A DNA stretch of 14,893 nucleotides from the NCBI GenBank assembly GCA_945827465.1, contig CALZOH010000057.1, positions 1 through 14,893 of the forward strand, in the 5' to 3' direction. Shown in pieces: positions 1 through 7,540 of this stretch (position 1 is the first letter of the stretch; each line of letters starts with the position of its first letter). Below the pieces are notes generated by a model. That model searched no databases and had not been told where the DNA came from. It was given only the letters and a program-made list of their open reading frames with translations. The position numbers and the translations under genes were made by a program. Source of the stretch: an uncultured Prevotellaceae bacterium. GTDB lineage: Bacteria; Bacteroidota; Bacteroidia; Bacteroidales; Bacteroidaceae.

Positions 1-2
1 AT

Positions 3-485
3 GAATTCATCCTGGCCCATACGGCCTTCTCCGATGCGCTGAATGAGCGATGCAAAGAAAACTCACGGAAAGAAGGTCCCTTGAAGGATGTGCGCGATGA
101 AACGGACGCCGCATACCAGGAAATGGTAGAGGCTGTCAACAACCTGTATTACATGACAGAGGACGAAGTGCTGGGCGACATGATAAAAGCCTGCAATGCC
201 GATATTAAGCGCATCAAGAAACATGCACTCCACCGCAGAAAGAGGTCGGAAACGAGTACTCCTGCTGCCGCAACACCATCGGAACAAGTCACCATGCAAC
301 CCACCCCAACACCAACGGCTGCATCTTCCGGCCACACAACAGGCACAACACTGTCAATAACGTCAGATGACCCGAAAACAAATATCAACCCGCCGGATGA
401 CTCCACCGCATCCATCGTCGACATACTATTCGCACAAAGAGATAACAACCGGGACGATACCCTCGTCCTACGGACCGGGACTTAA
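3..485 (+). CDS. DUF6261-like protein, 3' part (5' end outside the window)
   Basis: The frame is open from the first bases of the window, so the real start lies upstream; the ATG at 81 is internal. About 80 residues resemble the C-terminal helical part of the Bacteroidales DUF6261 family as I remember it: an asparagine/phenylalanine stretch, an ERCKE segment, then a helix with K-D-V-R-D-E-T-D-A-AY followed by a last helix and an HRRKR basic end. The function of this family is unknown. After the basic stretch comes a tail of about 75 residues rich in Thr, Pro, Ser and Asp, which is longer and more biased than I would expect for the family. It is the only gene on the + strand in the left part of the window. 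The family call is by eye; a different helical Bacteroidetes protein is possible. Confidence 0.55.
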   Translation, partial: EFILAHTAFSDALNERCKENSRKEGPLKDVRDETDAAYQEMVEAVNNLYYMTEDEVLGDMIKACNADIKRIKKHALHRRKRSETSTPAAATPSEQVTMQPTPTPTAASSGHTTGTTLSITSDDPKTNINPPDDSTASIVDILFAQRDNNRDDTLVLRTGT

Positions 486-663
486 CAGAAAGGTAAGTCG
501 AAGTAGTCTTGATTTCCAACAGGAATCATGGGACGTACTTTCCGAAGGAAATGCTACATTTAAAAGTGGTATTTCTCCCGTTTTAGGGACAATGATTGAA
601 AGAGCCGTGGCAAGGCGAGAGATAAATCAATAATATAATTCATTGAGTCTTGATGCAGTGCGC

Positions 664-1905
664 TTACTTCTTATATAGCCAACGATTGGCAAAACGGATA
701 TAATTCTCCCAATCATAATCCGTCACATCATGAACCCCTGAGCGGATATGATAAGCCACGCGGTCTCCTATCGGTTGATTGATACTCGGCATTTTGTCTG
801 TTTTCAAACCTTTATAACCAAATAGATGATACACCCCTTCTACCAGTGAAGCTGAGAGGAACTCTCCTTTCGGGTCTGCCCACTGATCTTCAACGGCACT
901 TGCCACATATAATGGGCGAGGAGCTGCCAATGCCAATAATTCATGTTGATCAACGGGTATCTTTGCCTCGTTCTTATTGTATTGCTTAAAGTTGTCGCAG
1001 AACCACCAAGGGAAAGTATGATTGATAATGTTTACCGTTTCACCGTACGCTCTGCGTGACAAGGCGGCACCACCGCACCCCGAGTTATTGGAGATGACAA
1101 TGGCAAATCTATCATCCTGCGCCCCAGCCCACAAAGCTGTCTTCCCCAGTCTTGAATGACCCATGCAAACAACGCGCTTGCCATCGACCTGTTTGTCTGT
1201 CAGTAAATAGTCCAGCACGCGGCTGTATCCCCAGGCCCAGACGGCAATGGCACGACCACTGTTCGGCTTCATATCCGCTTCAGAGTTGATTCCCAACAAA
1301 GGGAGGATGCTTCTCTCTACATTCCCTTTTTCATCAAAATAGATATCATAATAATGTAGCGTGGCTACTCCATAACCGGCGTCAATGATTTTATGCAAAG
1401 GCCAACGACGTTTCTGATAGGCAATACCCTGACGCGAATATTGAGAAGGAATTACGTCCGGGTCGGCTGACAACGTGGCATTTCCCAGAAAATTGAAGTT
1501 CACGAACACCGGAGACTTCTTCTTTGCGTTGGGCAGGTACATCAGTAGCAAAGCCTTGCGCGATGTTCCGTTACCCATCCATGTAATTTCTATCTGTTTA
1601 CGCGTTGCCTTTCCATCCAGCGCCTTGTCGCTTTGTTCCAAAATTTTATAGGAAGCATCGACCTTTGCATCAGGCAAATAACCATATACATATTCCTTGA
1701 ACAGCGCCATCACTTCCTGACGACGTTTCTTTTTCCATTGTTTTTTCGTTGCAACAGCCTGGCCGTTATTATCGACCAGCAAATTAGGTAACACGTATGC
1801 TGGCACTTTTGTCTCGTCCTGATTCACTTCCTTGCGATAATCTTGCCCCCAAACTACTACTACCGACATTGCTGTCGCAACAAGCAATATTCCTATCTGT
1901 TTCAA
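664..1905 (-). CDS. Secreted CE15 glucuronoyl-esterase-like alpha/beta hydrolase
   Basis: CE15 enzymes cleave the ester between lignin alcohols and 4-O-methyl-glucuronic acid of xylan; bacterial members act in the periplasm or outside. Numbered from the most upstream in-frame codon (TTG at 1941), the protein shows the nucleophile motif GHSRLGK at 261-267 (Ser263), SGVHD with His404 near the C-terminus, and SAVEDQWADPKGE at 348-360 with Glu351/Asp352. The position that carries the canonical Glu in fungal enzymes (ESG) reads NSG here, so the acidic residue is probably the one after the late strand, as reported for some bacterial CE15. I place the start at the TTG at 1905: it gives a clean signal peptide (K-Q-I-G-I-L-L-V-A-T-A-M), and the TTG at 1941 lies inside the -7 promoter element. 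Length (about 413 aa) fits the family. No polysaccharide-utilisation neighbours (SusC/SusD) are visible. Confidence 0.85.
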   Translation of the reverse strand: MKQIGILLVATAMSVVVVWGQDYRKEVNQDETKVPAYVLPNLLVDNNGQAVATKKQWKKKRRQEVMALFKEYVYGYLPDAKVDASYKILEQSDKALDGKATRKQIEITWMGNGTSRKALLLMYLPNAKKKSPVFVNFNFLGNATLSADPDVIPSQYSRQGIAYQKRRWPLHKIIDAGYGVATLHYYDIYFDEKGNVERSILPLLGINSEADMKPNSGRAIAVWAWGYSRVLDYLLTDKQVDGKRVVCMGHSRLGKTALWAGAQDDRFAIVISNNSGCGGAALSRRAYGETVNIINHTFPWWFCDNFKQYNKNEAKIPVDQHELLALAAPRPLYVASAVEDQWADPKGEFLSASLVEGVYHLFGYKGLKTDKMPSINQPIGDRVAYHIRSGVHDVTDYDWENYIRFANRWLYKK

Positions 1906-1938
1906 AGTATGTTTAATTTTAAAATTTATAAACTGCAA

Positions 1939-1946
1939 CAAAGATA
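1939..1946 (-). promoter_or_regulatory. Bacteroidetes -7 element for the CE15 gene
   Basis: On the - strand this reads TATCTTTG, a match to TAnnTTTG. No good -33 TTTG is visible at the usual spacing. A start of transcription about 6 bases further left would exclude translation from the TTG at 1941 and supports the TTG at 1905. Confidence 0.55.
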
Positions 1947-2087
1947 GGTAATTATCAGAAATACGTCTCCGTCTGTTTCCTTATTTTTTTCTGAGAGTTT
2001 ATGTTCCTGCTTTCCATGATAATTCTGTGGACAATTTTTATATTTTGCAGCTGAAAATAGTAACACGTTAAAATATAATCATTGTTC

Positions 2088-4256
2088 TTATAGCCAATGC
2101 TGCCAGCGGTCGCAGGAGAATTTTACTGCTTTGCCGGTGGGTGTGTTTGGGTAGCGCTTAACGATGGTTTTCAGGTTGAAAAGCATATACTCGGCTTCGG
2201 CACGGACGGCATCCGTTGTGAGCATTGCCAATGCGGCTTTTACCTCCCTGTCGAAGATGGCTTGTGTCGCTTCATGTCCAACGGTGTTTTCGTAGTCGTA
2301 CAGTTCGGGATATTTGCTCAGTACGTCGTAGCCTCCGATATCATGCGATGGCCTGAATAGCGTTGTGACGGGGCCTCGCCAATATTGGGTGAGTCCCCAG
2401 CAATCCTCGAAGGAGTTGCGACGACCTATGGCGTACTTCAGCCGTGCCATTCCGCGTTCATCGGGCGTTTTTCCGTGCTTCATGAGCGTTTGGTAGTGGA
2501 GCATACGACAAGCGAAGTGGTATTTTGCCTCGAGTGGCGACGTCATGTTGTCGAAGTTGTGCCAATGTTCGGGAAAGGCACAGAACGGATTGCAATGAAG
2601 GTCGCCATCTTTGTAGATGTTGAGAGTAGCAAAATACATTTTCGGTACACGGGCGAAATAGTCAGCAGCAAGCTTGTAGCGTTCCTCGCGTAGTGCAAGG
2701 GTGCCAATGATTTCATCAAGATAGGGGGCATCGGTGCGGGCTTGTAATCGAAGATGCTTATAGAGGGGCAAGTCGGCAGCAATGGAGTGTTTTACGTCTA
2801 TGAGCTGCGACGATGTGAGTGAGTTCAATAGTCTGAATGAAAGTTTGCTGTAGTCAAGTGGATTCCAATATTCGCTGCTGTTGCGCATCTCGTCGATGGT
2901 GAGGCTTAATATAGGCGTTTCGGAATTGTTGCACCAAATGTGACGGAATGGCGGATAGGTGTGATAGTATGGATAATCGTTGTAATTGAATGGGAAATAG
3001 GTATGACTGATTTGCCGATAGATGCGACGATTGAATGGCGGATAGATTTGACGACGCTTCTTGGCAAAAAGATTATCGGCATAGCTGCATAGGAGAAAGG
3101 CTGTGGAATAATCTTCTTGTTCCCAAAGAGTGGGAATCCAGTTCTCATAGATGATGTTTTGTAATATTCGGTTCCACTCTTTGGCTTCGTCCGACAAGAT
3201 AATCATTTTGCCCTCAATCCATCGTAAATCAGAAAGCAGAAAGTCGCGCTTTCCGAGTGCCGCATCTACTTTCATGCTGTAGGCGTGGGCATGGTCGCAG
3301 AGGTCTGTTGAGGAGAAGAGAGATTGTATGGCGCGGGCCATGTGTTTTGAGGCCGTGGCATAGTCGGAATGAAACTCTCCGGCCTCGTAGGCAAGATAAA
3401 ACTCCCAGTCGCCGCGGAAATGCGCCTTGCCTTCGTGTAGCACCCGCTCTGCAACCGGCTTGACGGCACAGAATCTGGCAGAATCATCAGAAAATTGCTG
3501 GATGTGAGCGATCAGTTCGGGGCAGTCGGGATGATACTTTGCCATATACGCTATCGCATTGATGTGAGCGGTAGATTCATAATCACCGGAACGGACGAAT
3601 AAGTTGTTTGCCTTGTTTGCATCGCCGAGCCTCGACCAGCATCCTGCCACATATCTCATTGCCATACGCTTCATCAGGTTGCTGTCGGGGACGTTGCAGA
3701 AACAGCTGTCGTAGCTATTCACGCATCCAGCATAGTCGTGGGCGGAAAACTGAGCTCTTACGAGTTGTAACGCATAGCGGTCTTTGAGGCGTGTGCCTTG
3801 ATAGGATTTGCATGCTTTGATGATTTCGGTAAATTCATCTTGTTTGCTGTTTTTTGATTCCGGGTAATACCATGGCGATGCCATCTCCTTGCGTTTATAT
3901 TCCAAAGATTTGGCGATGTAGAGGAATTGCTCTATCTCACGGTCGTTGGTGTTGCGAATATAGGCATAGAATTGATTGTTGGGGTTGCTCTTGGGATGAT
4001 ATCTCTCATCTTCGTAGAGCACTTTGGCGATGTCGGCGGTGGGGATATCCGGTGATGTGAGTTGTTGCCACAGCCGCAGGTTCTCTCTACGCTCGAGTGA
4101 GCGCACACTATGGCCTTCGGTCTTCGATGTGAAGAATTTTGGTGTGGGAATTACCGGGAAGTAGGGACCGCAAGCCTCTGCGGAAGGCATCGCGATGAGC
4201 ATCGCTGCTATGTAACTAATGACTCTGATCGGTTGAGTAGATTTTGTCGATTTCAT
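2088..4256 (-). CDS. Exported 722-aa protein with CGPYFP N-terminal motif, helical-repeat-like
   Basis: I do not recognise a named family. The N-terminus is a signal peptide (basic MKSTKSTQPIR, then hydrophobic ISYIAAMLIAM) ending at AEACGPYFP, so the mature protein begins at or just before Cys29. The box before this Cys (A-E-A) is a poor lipobox, so a lipoprotein is possible but not shown. ACGP(F/Y)FP starts occur in large exported proteins of several bacterial groups. The rest is rich in aromatic residues and in short helical pairs such as the stretch around LALREERYKLAADYFARVP, which looks like a TPR or similar alpha-alpha repeat. No catalytic motif is visible. The ATG at 4256 lies 41 bases inside the end of the upstream lipoprotein gene, which implies translational coupling and a joint job. 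A later ATG (4202) would avoid the overlap but destroys the signal peptide. Confidence 0.7.
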   Translation of the reverse strand: MKSTKSTQPIRVISYIAAMLIAMPSAEACGPYFPVIPTPKFFTSKTEGHSVRSLERRENLRLWQQLTSPDIPTADIAKVLYEDERYHPKSNPNNQFYAYIRNTNDREIEQFLYIAKSLEYKRKEMASPWYYPESKNSKQDEFTEIIKACKSYQGTRLKDRYALQLVRAQFSAHDYAGCVNSYDSCFCNVPDSNLMKRMAMRYVAGCWSRLGDANKANNLFVRSGDYESTAHINAIAYMAKYHPDCPELIAHIQQFSDDSARFCAVKPVAERVLHEGKAHFRGDWEFYLAYEAGEFHSDYATASKHMARAIQSLFSSTDLCDHAHAYSMKVDAALGKRDFLLSDLRWIEGKMIILSDEAKEWNRILQNIIYENWIPTLWEQEDYSTAFLLCSYADNLFAKKRRQIYPPFNRRIYRQISHTYFPFNYNDYPYYHTYPPFRHIWCNNSETPILSLTIDEMRNSSEYWNPLDYSKLSFRLLNSLTSSQLIDVKHSIAADLPLYKHLRLQARTDAPYLDEIIGTLALREERYKLAADYFARVPKMYFATLNIYKDGDLHCNPFCAFPEHWHNFDNMTSPLEAKYHFACRMLHYQTLMKHGKTPDERGMARLKYAIGRRNSFEDCWGLTQYWRGPVTTLFRPSHDIGGYDVLSKYPELYDYENTVGHEATQAIFDREVKAALAMLTTDAVRAEAEYMLFNLKTIVKRYPNTPTGKAVKFSCDRWQHWL

Positions 4257-5286
4257 CTGCAGTATATTTTGAAAGGTTCTGTTGGTCGAGATGATAGAGA
4301 ATGTTGTTATGCGCCCGTTTGTGGAGGCGGCGCTCGATAGCGTTTTTTACAGTCATTATTTCCGAAAAATCCGAATTCTCGGCGCGTATGATGTCGTCCT
4401 TGCGGATGAACTTATTTTGGTAACACATATTGCACAGCGTGCGGTAGCTGTTCTTGCCGGATGTGGCAAAGCATGTGGTGTCGGCTACGTTCACTCCGTT
4501 CAGCAGTCCAACAAACTGCCTGTCGCTAAACAATAGTTGCCAGGAATAGGTGGGATAAGCCACGTCAAGATGAAGCGGATAATTGTCCAGGTGTTTAAGG
4601 TATGGCTTAACATCGTCTAAGCTGATGATGGAGTTTTGAGCGTCGGGGTCACTGAAATCACCGGTGTTGTACACCATCAATACTCCATAGTCTACCGGTG
4701 GAGCTTCACGTGAAAGTTGGTGTAGTCGTATGGTGGAACTTAGCGCCCATGGAAGTTTCTTCTGCGCAATCAGCGAACGGGCGGAGTCACACAGTGCAAA
4801 GTACGACAGCTCGGTCGAGACCGTCCAGTCACAGTCTATTTGTAGTCCCACCACGTTGGGCAATTCATGATAGCTGCACATTCGTCTCACTCGCTCCACT
4901 ATTTGCCTTGCCAACTGCTCTTCGTGTCCTTGGGCAGCCTTTAATGCCTCGATCGTGATGTAAATCACCGGTATTACCTGCTTTGAGTGGAGGTAGTTGA
5001 TCACTTCTCGGTTGCTATCGTTAGAGTGAGACATTTGCAGGGAGGCATTGGGCACTACCGCCTCAAACGTTGTAGCCGGTTCTTCAATGGCAACATCAAA
5101 CATACGCAGATAAATGCGTTCTACTTCATGGCGGTTCATGAAATGATAGTCGTTACTATCAAGTTCCAGAATGGTTTTCCAATAATATACGCCATTACTC
5201 GCGATGTGCTTGCATTCCGTGTCGTTGCACGATGAGCACAAGCACATCGATACCAGAAAAAGCAGATGGATAATCAGTAGTCTCAT
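4216..5286 (-). CDS. Lipoprotein with DUF3142-like TIM-barrel domain
   Basis: The 356-aa product starts with a short hydrophobic signal (MRLLIIHLLFLVSM) and a Cys at position 20 in LCSSC, so it is probably a lipoprotein, although the Leu is one place off the usual lipobox. Motifs in order recall DUF3142 proteins, a glycosidase-like (beta/alpha)8 group: VYYWKT at 33-38, YLRMFDV at 59-65, VIPVIYITIEAL at 104-115, GLQIDCDWT at 147-155, MVYNTGDF at 204-211 and LDVAYPTYSWQ at 240-250. The acidic residues Asp150, Asp152 and Asp210 sit where a barrel active site could be, but no reaction is established for this family. It is the first gene of a unit with the 722-aa CGPYFP protein, whose start overlaps its end. 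A hairpin terminator separates it from the genes further upstream and I see no clear TAnnTTTG promoter in the 66 bases between. Confidence 0.65.
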   Translation of the reverse strand: MRLLIIHLLFLVSMCLCSSCNDTECKHIASNGVYYWKTILELDSNDYHFMNRHEVERIYLRMFDVAIEEPATTFEAVVPNASLQMSHSNDSNREVINYLHSKQVIPVIYITIEALKAAQGHEEQLARQIVERVRRMCSYHELPNVVGLQIDCDWTVSTELSYFALCDSARSLIAQKKLPWALSSTIRLHQLSREAPPVDYGVLMVYNTGDFSDPDAQNSIISLDDVKPYLKHLDNYPLHLDVAYPTYSWQLLFSDRQFVGLLNGVNVADTTCFATSGKNSYRTLCNMCYQNKFIRKDDIIRAENSDFSEIMTVKNAIERRLHKRAHNNILYHLDQQNLSKYTADEIDKIYSTDQSH

Positions 5287-5352
5287 ATTTGCCTGAATTA
5301 TTTGGGTAAGTACTTAGCAGGATTTCACACGGCAAATTTTGTGAAATAAATT

Positions 5353-5380
5353 AATCCCGACAAAAGAGTTTGCCGGGATT
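5353..5380 (-). terminator. Hairpin terminator of the LytTR/glycosidase-like unit
   Basis: AATCCCG (5353-5359) pairs with CGGGATT (5374-5380), then one A/C mismatch, then CAAA with TTTG around an AGAG loop. On the - strand the stem is followed by the T-rich run TAATTTATTT, so it ends transcripts from the gene at 5417-6265. Confidence 0.75.
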
Positions 5381-5416
5381 TGTATGAAATGAGGGCTACA
5401 GTGTATGAAATGGAAA

Positions 5417-6265
5417 TTAACGCCAGATGATGTAGTTGGTGCTTACGCACGGTGAAGGTGCTTCGCAGTTAAAATCATACCTGTTGCCACCTGCATCCAC
5501 TGCAAAACCATAAGCCTCGGAGCCTACGAGGTAAATGGCATTCAATACTCCCAAATCTACAAGCGTCTGTGCGAAATCGTGAAAAGTAAGTTTGCTGCGG
5601 CTTAGCACCACCACCGTGTTCCCGTTCCATTCGGCAAGAGCTTTTCGGAGCGATCGGCCTTTGGGCTTGTTCTCCACCAACTGGTTGCCTACCACAAGTG
5701 GATACTGGCGAAAGAAGTAGCCGTCAGCCTCTATGGCTTTTTCAAGGAAAGGTGTTGCATCGGCTGCACCTATGGTTATCTTCCCGTCGATGATGGCGCA
5801 GAAACCCGATTTTGCCTCTCCTTTGCTCACCAAGTTACCTTCGACGACGTAGGCACCCACGATTGATCCGTTGTCGGCGCGAAAGTCGGCGGCTTGCATC
5901 GCCATCACCACATCCGGACTTTCCAACACGTCGATGCCGATATGAAGCCGGGGAGTGGCATCATGCGGAGATAGAATGACAAGGGGAACTTGACCAATGA
6001 CGGTGTCCGTAAGCTCTATGTATCCTTTCTTTTTCGCCGGGGCAAAGGCTTTGGGAGTTTCGCTTTTCTGTGTCATCGTCAGTTCCTCGTTCTCGGAAGC
6101 GTTATCATCGCTCCAGAACAGAGCGTATGCAGTGGCAATAATTACTACTGCGGCACACGCAGTCACATAGTGGAGCCAACGCGAGCGAGTGGAAGAGTTG
6201 TTTCCTCTCTCGGGCGAGATGATTCTTATCTCGTTGTCATCGATGTCAATGTTCTTTTTACTCAT
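5417..6265 (-). CDS. Membrane-anchored phosphodiester-glycosidase-like (NAGPA-like) protein, DGG motif lost
   Basis: The 282-aa protein has a polar, acidic cytoplasmic N-terminus (1-30), one transmembrane helix at about 31-50 (LHYVTACAAVVIIATAYALF) and a periplasmic part. From about residue 118 it follows the NAGPA / phosphodiester glycosidase pattern (PF09992): ADFRADNGSIVGAYVVEGN at 126-144, a dG-type strand IIDGKITIG, PLVVGNQLVENKP, SLRKALAEWNGNTVVVLS at 205-222, then TFHDFAQTLVDLGVLNAIYL. Family members normally continue with (N)LDGGGS; here the sequence is IYLVGSEAYG, so the conserved Asp-Gly-Gly is absent and catalysis is doubtful. Its ATG overlaps the stop of the LytTR gene (ATGA), so the two are co-translated. 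A sensory or inhibitory role toward the regulator is an inference from this pairing. Confidence 0.7.
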   Translation of the reverse strand: MSKKNIDIDDNEIRIISPERGNNSSTRSRWLHYVTACAAVVIIATAYALFWSDDNASENEELTMTQKSETPKAFAPAKKKGYIELTDTVIGQVPLVILSPHDATPRLHIGIDVLESPDVVMAMQAADFRADNGSIVGAYVVEGNLVSKGEAKSGFCAIIDGKITIGAADATPFLEKAIEADGYFFRQYPLVVGNQLVENKPKGRSLRKALAEWNGNTVVVLSRSKLTFHDFAQTLVDLGVLNAIYLVGSEAYGFAVDAGGNRYDFNCEAPSPCVSTNYIIWR

Positions 6266-6630
6266 AGTTTTTCCTCTTTCTCGATATATTCCTTCAGTGC
6301 TTTCAGCGCTTCGCGTGAGGCTGTAGTCTCGCGCTTGAAGGTGCGGCAGTCTGATAGAATCAGTTTTTGTCGTGCGGGGTTAATATAGGAAATATAGTCG
6401 CGATTAATGATTAAGCTCTTGCCGATGCGAATAAAACGGTTGTCTCCGCTTGTGACGAAATCCATCAGTTTACGCTCAATCTGCCCGAGTTGCAAAGTGA
6501 GGACATATTCCGAACCATTGGCCAACGAAAGGACTGAATAGTTTCCTTCGGCAGAGAATAGCACCACTGCCTCGCTGGGAACGCGGATAAGCTCGCCCGA
6601 TGTACAGAACGTCAAATTATTGTTTATCAT
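6262..6630 (-). CDS. Stand-alone LytTR-type transcription regulator
   Basis: The 122-aa protein consists of essentially one LytTR DNA-binding domain without a receiver domain. Diagnostic segments are VVLFSAEGNYSVLSL at 22-36, LTLQLGQIERKL at 44-55, RFIRIGKSLIINRDYISYI at 65-83, a KLILSD strand at 89-94 and the final helix SREALKALKEYI at 105-116. LytTR proteins bind direct repeats in promoters; small ones without a receiver are often encoded with a membrane protein that restrains them. Here the next gene, overlapping by four bases, encodes a one-helix membrane protein. Autoregulation is plausible but I did not find an obvious pair of direct repeats upstream. Confidence 0.88.
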   Translation of the reverse strand: MINNNLTFCTSGELIRVPSEAVVLFSAEGNYSVLSLANGSEYVLTLQLGQIERKLMDFVTSGDNRFIRIGKSLIINRDYISYINPARQKLILSDCRTFKRETTASREALKALKEYIEKEEKL

Positions 6631-6855
6631 TCACATGGTTTAGTGGCGCAAAATTAGCGAAAAAATTGCAAACCTACTCTCTCTTGAGTGGCGAGTGATG
6701 CAAGAGTAAAAGTGTTCTTGCCAAACTCCTGTTGAGAGCGATACAAGACGCTCCTGCTCTTGATACTCTTCCCTTTGTCTCAAGTTATTCTTTTAGGTTT
6801 CTGAAAGACGGAGCGACAATCTATTCTTGACGGTATTGCTTAAGAAATGATTAAT
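6631..6855. other. Non-coding stretch between the regulator-like gene and the LytTR gene
   Basis: Apart from the LytTR promoter candidates at its left edge this 225-base stretch shows no reading frame and no strong repeat. It may hold operators or the junction between resident DNA and the accessory pair to its right. Confidence 0.4.
6649..6676 (-). promoter_or_regulatory. Promoter region of the LytTR gene (two -7 candidates)
   Basis: On the - strand TAATTTTG (6656-6649) and TAGGTTTG (6676-6669) both fit TAnnTTTG, at 18 and 38 bases before the ATG at 6630. Neither has a perfect -33 TTTG at 19-21 bases, so which one is used cannot be told. Confidence 0.45.
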
Positions 6856-6886
6856 AAGATTGACCTTATGGCATAAGGTCAATCTT
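6856..6886 (-). terminator. Perfect 14-bp hairpin over the stop codon of the regulator-like gene
   Basis: AAGATTGACCTTAT (6856-6869) is the exact reverse complement of 6873-6886, with a GGC loop. The stop codon of the leftward gene (6879-6881) lies inside the right arm. On the - strand the stem is followed by ATTAATCATTT, a weak T run, so it is probably its terminator. Confidence 0.6.
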
Positions 6887-7463
6887 GTAACTTCTCATAA
6901 TTGATTCCCCCTATCTTGCCTGCGATATAATTGAGAGGTGAACGTTGCTTCTCATCAAAGTATACATGGTCAAGAAACAGTTGTTCGCCTTTCTCTATGA
7001 CTTGGCATCTGAAGCTCGTTCCTTCAATCAGTTTTGTCAATTGAGAAGACTTGACAATAAACGTATAATCACCTTGATATTCGATATCACAGACTCGGTT
7101 GGGGGACCAAGTAAGACGGTAAACATCTCCCACCTCCATCTCATCGGCATATATGCAATCTCCAAATGTTATTTTAGATGATGGTACACCATTACCTTCG
7201 TCTGCACTATAGAGCCTTTTGAAATCATCAAAAGACCGATATCCAATGTACTGGCTTAAGATGTCAAGTGTAACTGCCCGAGGAGTTGTTGTGTCATTTA
7301 CGTATCCCCACAATCTCTTTAACGTTGTGACTCCTATCGTCTCACGAGTACGCATAAAGATTCTCTGAGAAAGATGTTCGAACTTCTTACTCGTTATCTT
7401 TGATATTCCTTCTGCATTTTCGATGGCAGAAACCAATAATTGGATGTCTTTTTCTGTATTCAT
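6879..7463 (-). CDS. Regulator-like protein of a Bacteroidales family, divergent from the kinase gene
   Basis: From the ATG at 7463 the product is 194 aa. The first ~90 residues follow a pattern I know from many uncharacterised Bacteroidales proteins: EGISKITSKKFEHLSQRIF, then TIGVTTLKRLWGYVND, then PRAVTLDILSQYIGYRSFDDF. The middle part resembles a helix-turn-helix arrangement, so DNA binding is likely but not proven. The second half (GDVYRLTWSPNRVCDIEYQGDYTFIV ... YIAGKIGGI region) is predicted to be beta-rich and may bind a ligand or partner. An in-frame TTG at 7496 would add 11 residues, but the -7 promoter element at 7469-7476 lies between the two starts, so the ATG is preferred. It faces away from the kinase gene 78 bases to its right, which suggests it regulates that gene. 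Confidence 0.65.
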   Translation of the reverse strand: MNTEKDIQLLVSAIENAEGISKITSKKFEHLSQRIFMRTRETIGVTTLKRLWGYVNDTTTPRAVTLDILSQYIGYRSFDDFKRLYSADEGNGVPSSKITFGDCIYADEMEVGDVYRLTWSPNRVCDIEYQGDYTFIVKSSQLTKLIEGTSFRCQVIEKGEQLFLDHVYFDEKQRSPLNYIAGKIGGINYEKLQD

Positions 7464-7468
7464 GAGTG

Positions 7469-7476
7469 CAAAATTA
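7469..7476 (-). promoter_or_regulatory. -7 element of the regulator-like gene
   Basis: Reads TAATTTTG on the - strand. Its last base is only five bases before the ATG at 7463, so the transcript would begin at or next to the start codon (leaderless or nearly so). A TTG on the - strand at 7496-7494 is a possible weak -33 box. Confidence 0.55.
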
Positions 7477-7513
7477 ATGATTTTTTTAAAATCCAAGTTT
7501 CGAATAAATTGTG

Positions 7514-7521
7514 TACTTTTG
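7514..7521 (+). promoter_or_regulatory. -7 element of the kinase gene
   Basis: TACTTTTG matches TAnnTTTG and stands 19 bases before the TTG start at 7541. It is 38 bases from the -7 element of the leftward gene, so the upstream boxes of the two promoters must overlap. Confidence 0.6.
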
Positions 7522-7540
7522 CAAGTAAAATTTTCAATAT

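Noticed and set aside
367..633. 88-codon frame overlapping the end of the DUF6261-like gene
   Set aside because: Its first half is the other frame of the Thr/Pro-rich tail and the rest has no recognisable sequence or promoter; a frameshifted extension of the first gene is possible but unsupported.
4110..4536. Small + strand frames opposite the exported-protein genes
   Set aside because: They are antisense shadows of two well-supported genes on the - strand with signal peptides and no promoter of their own.
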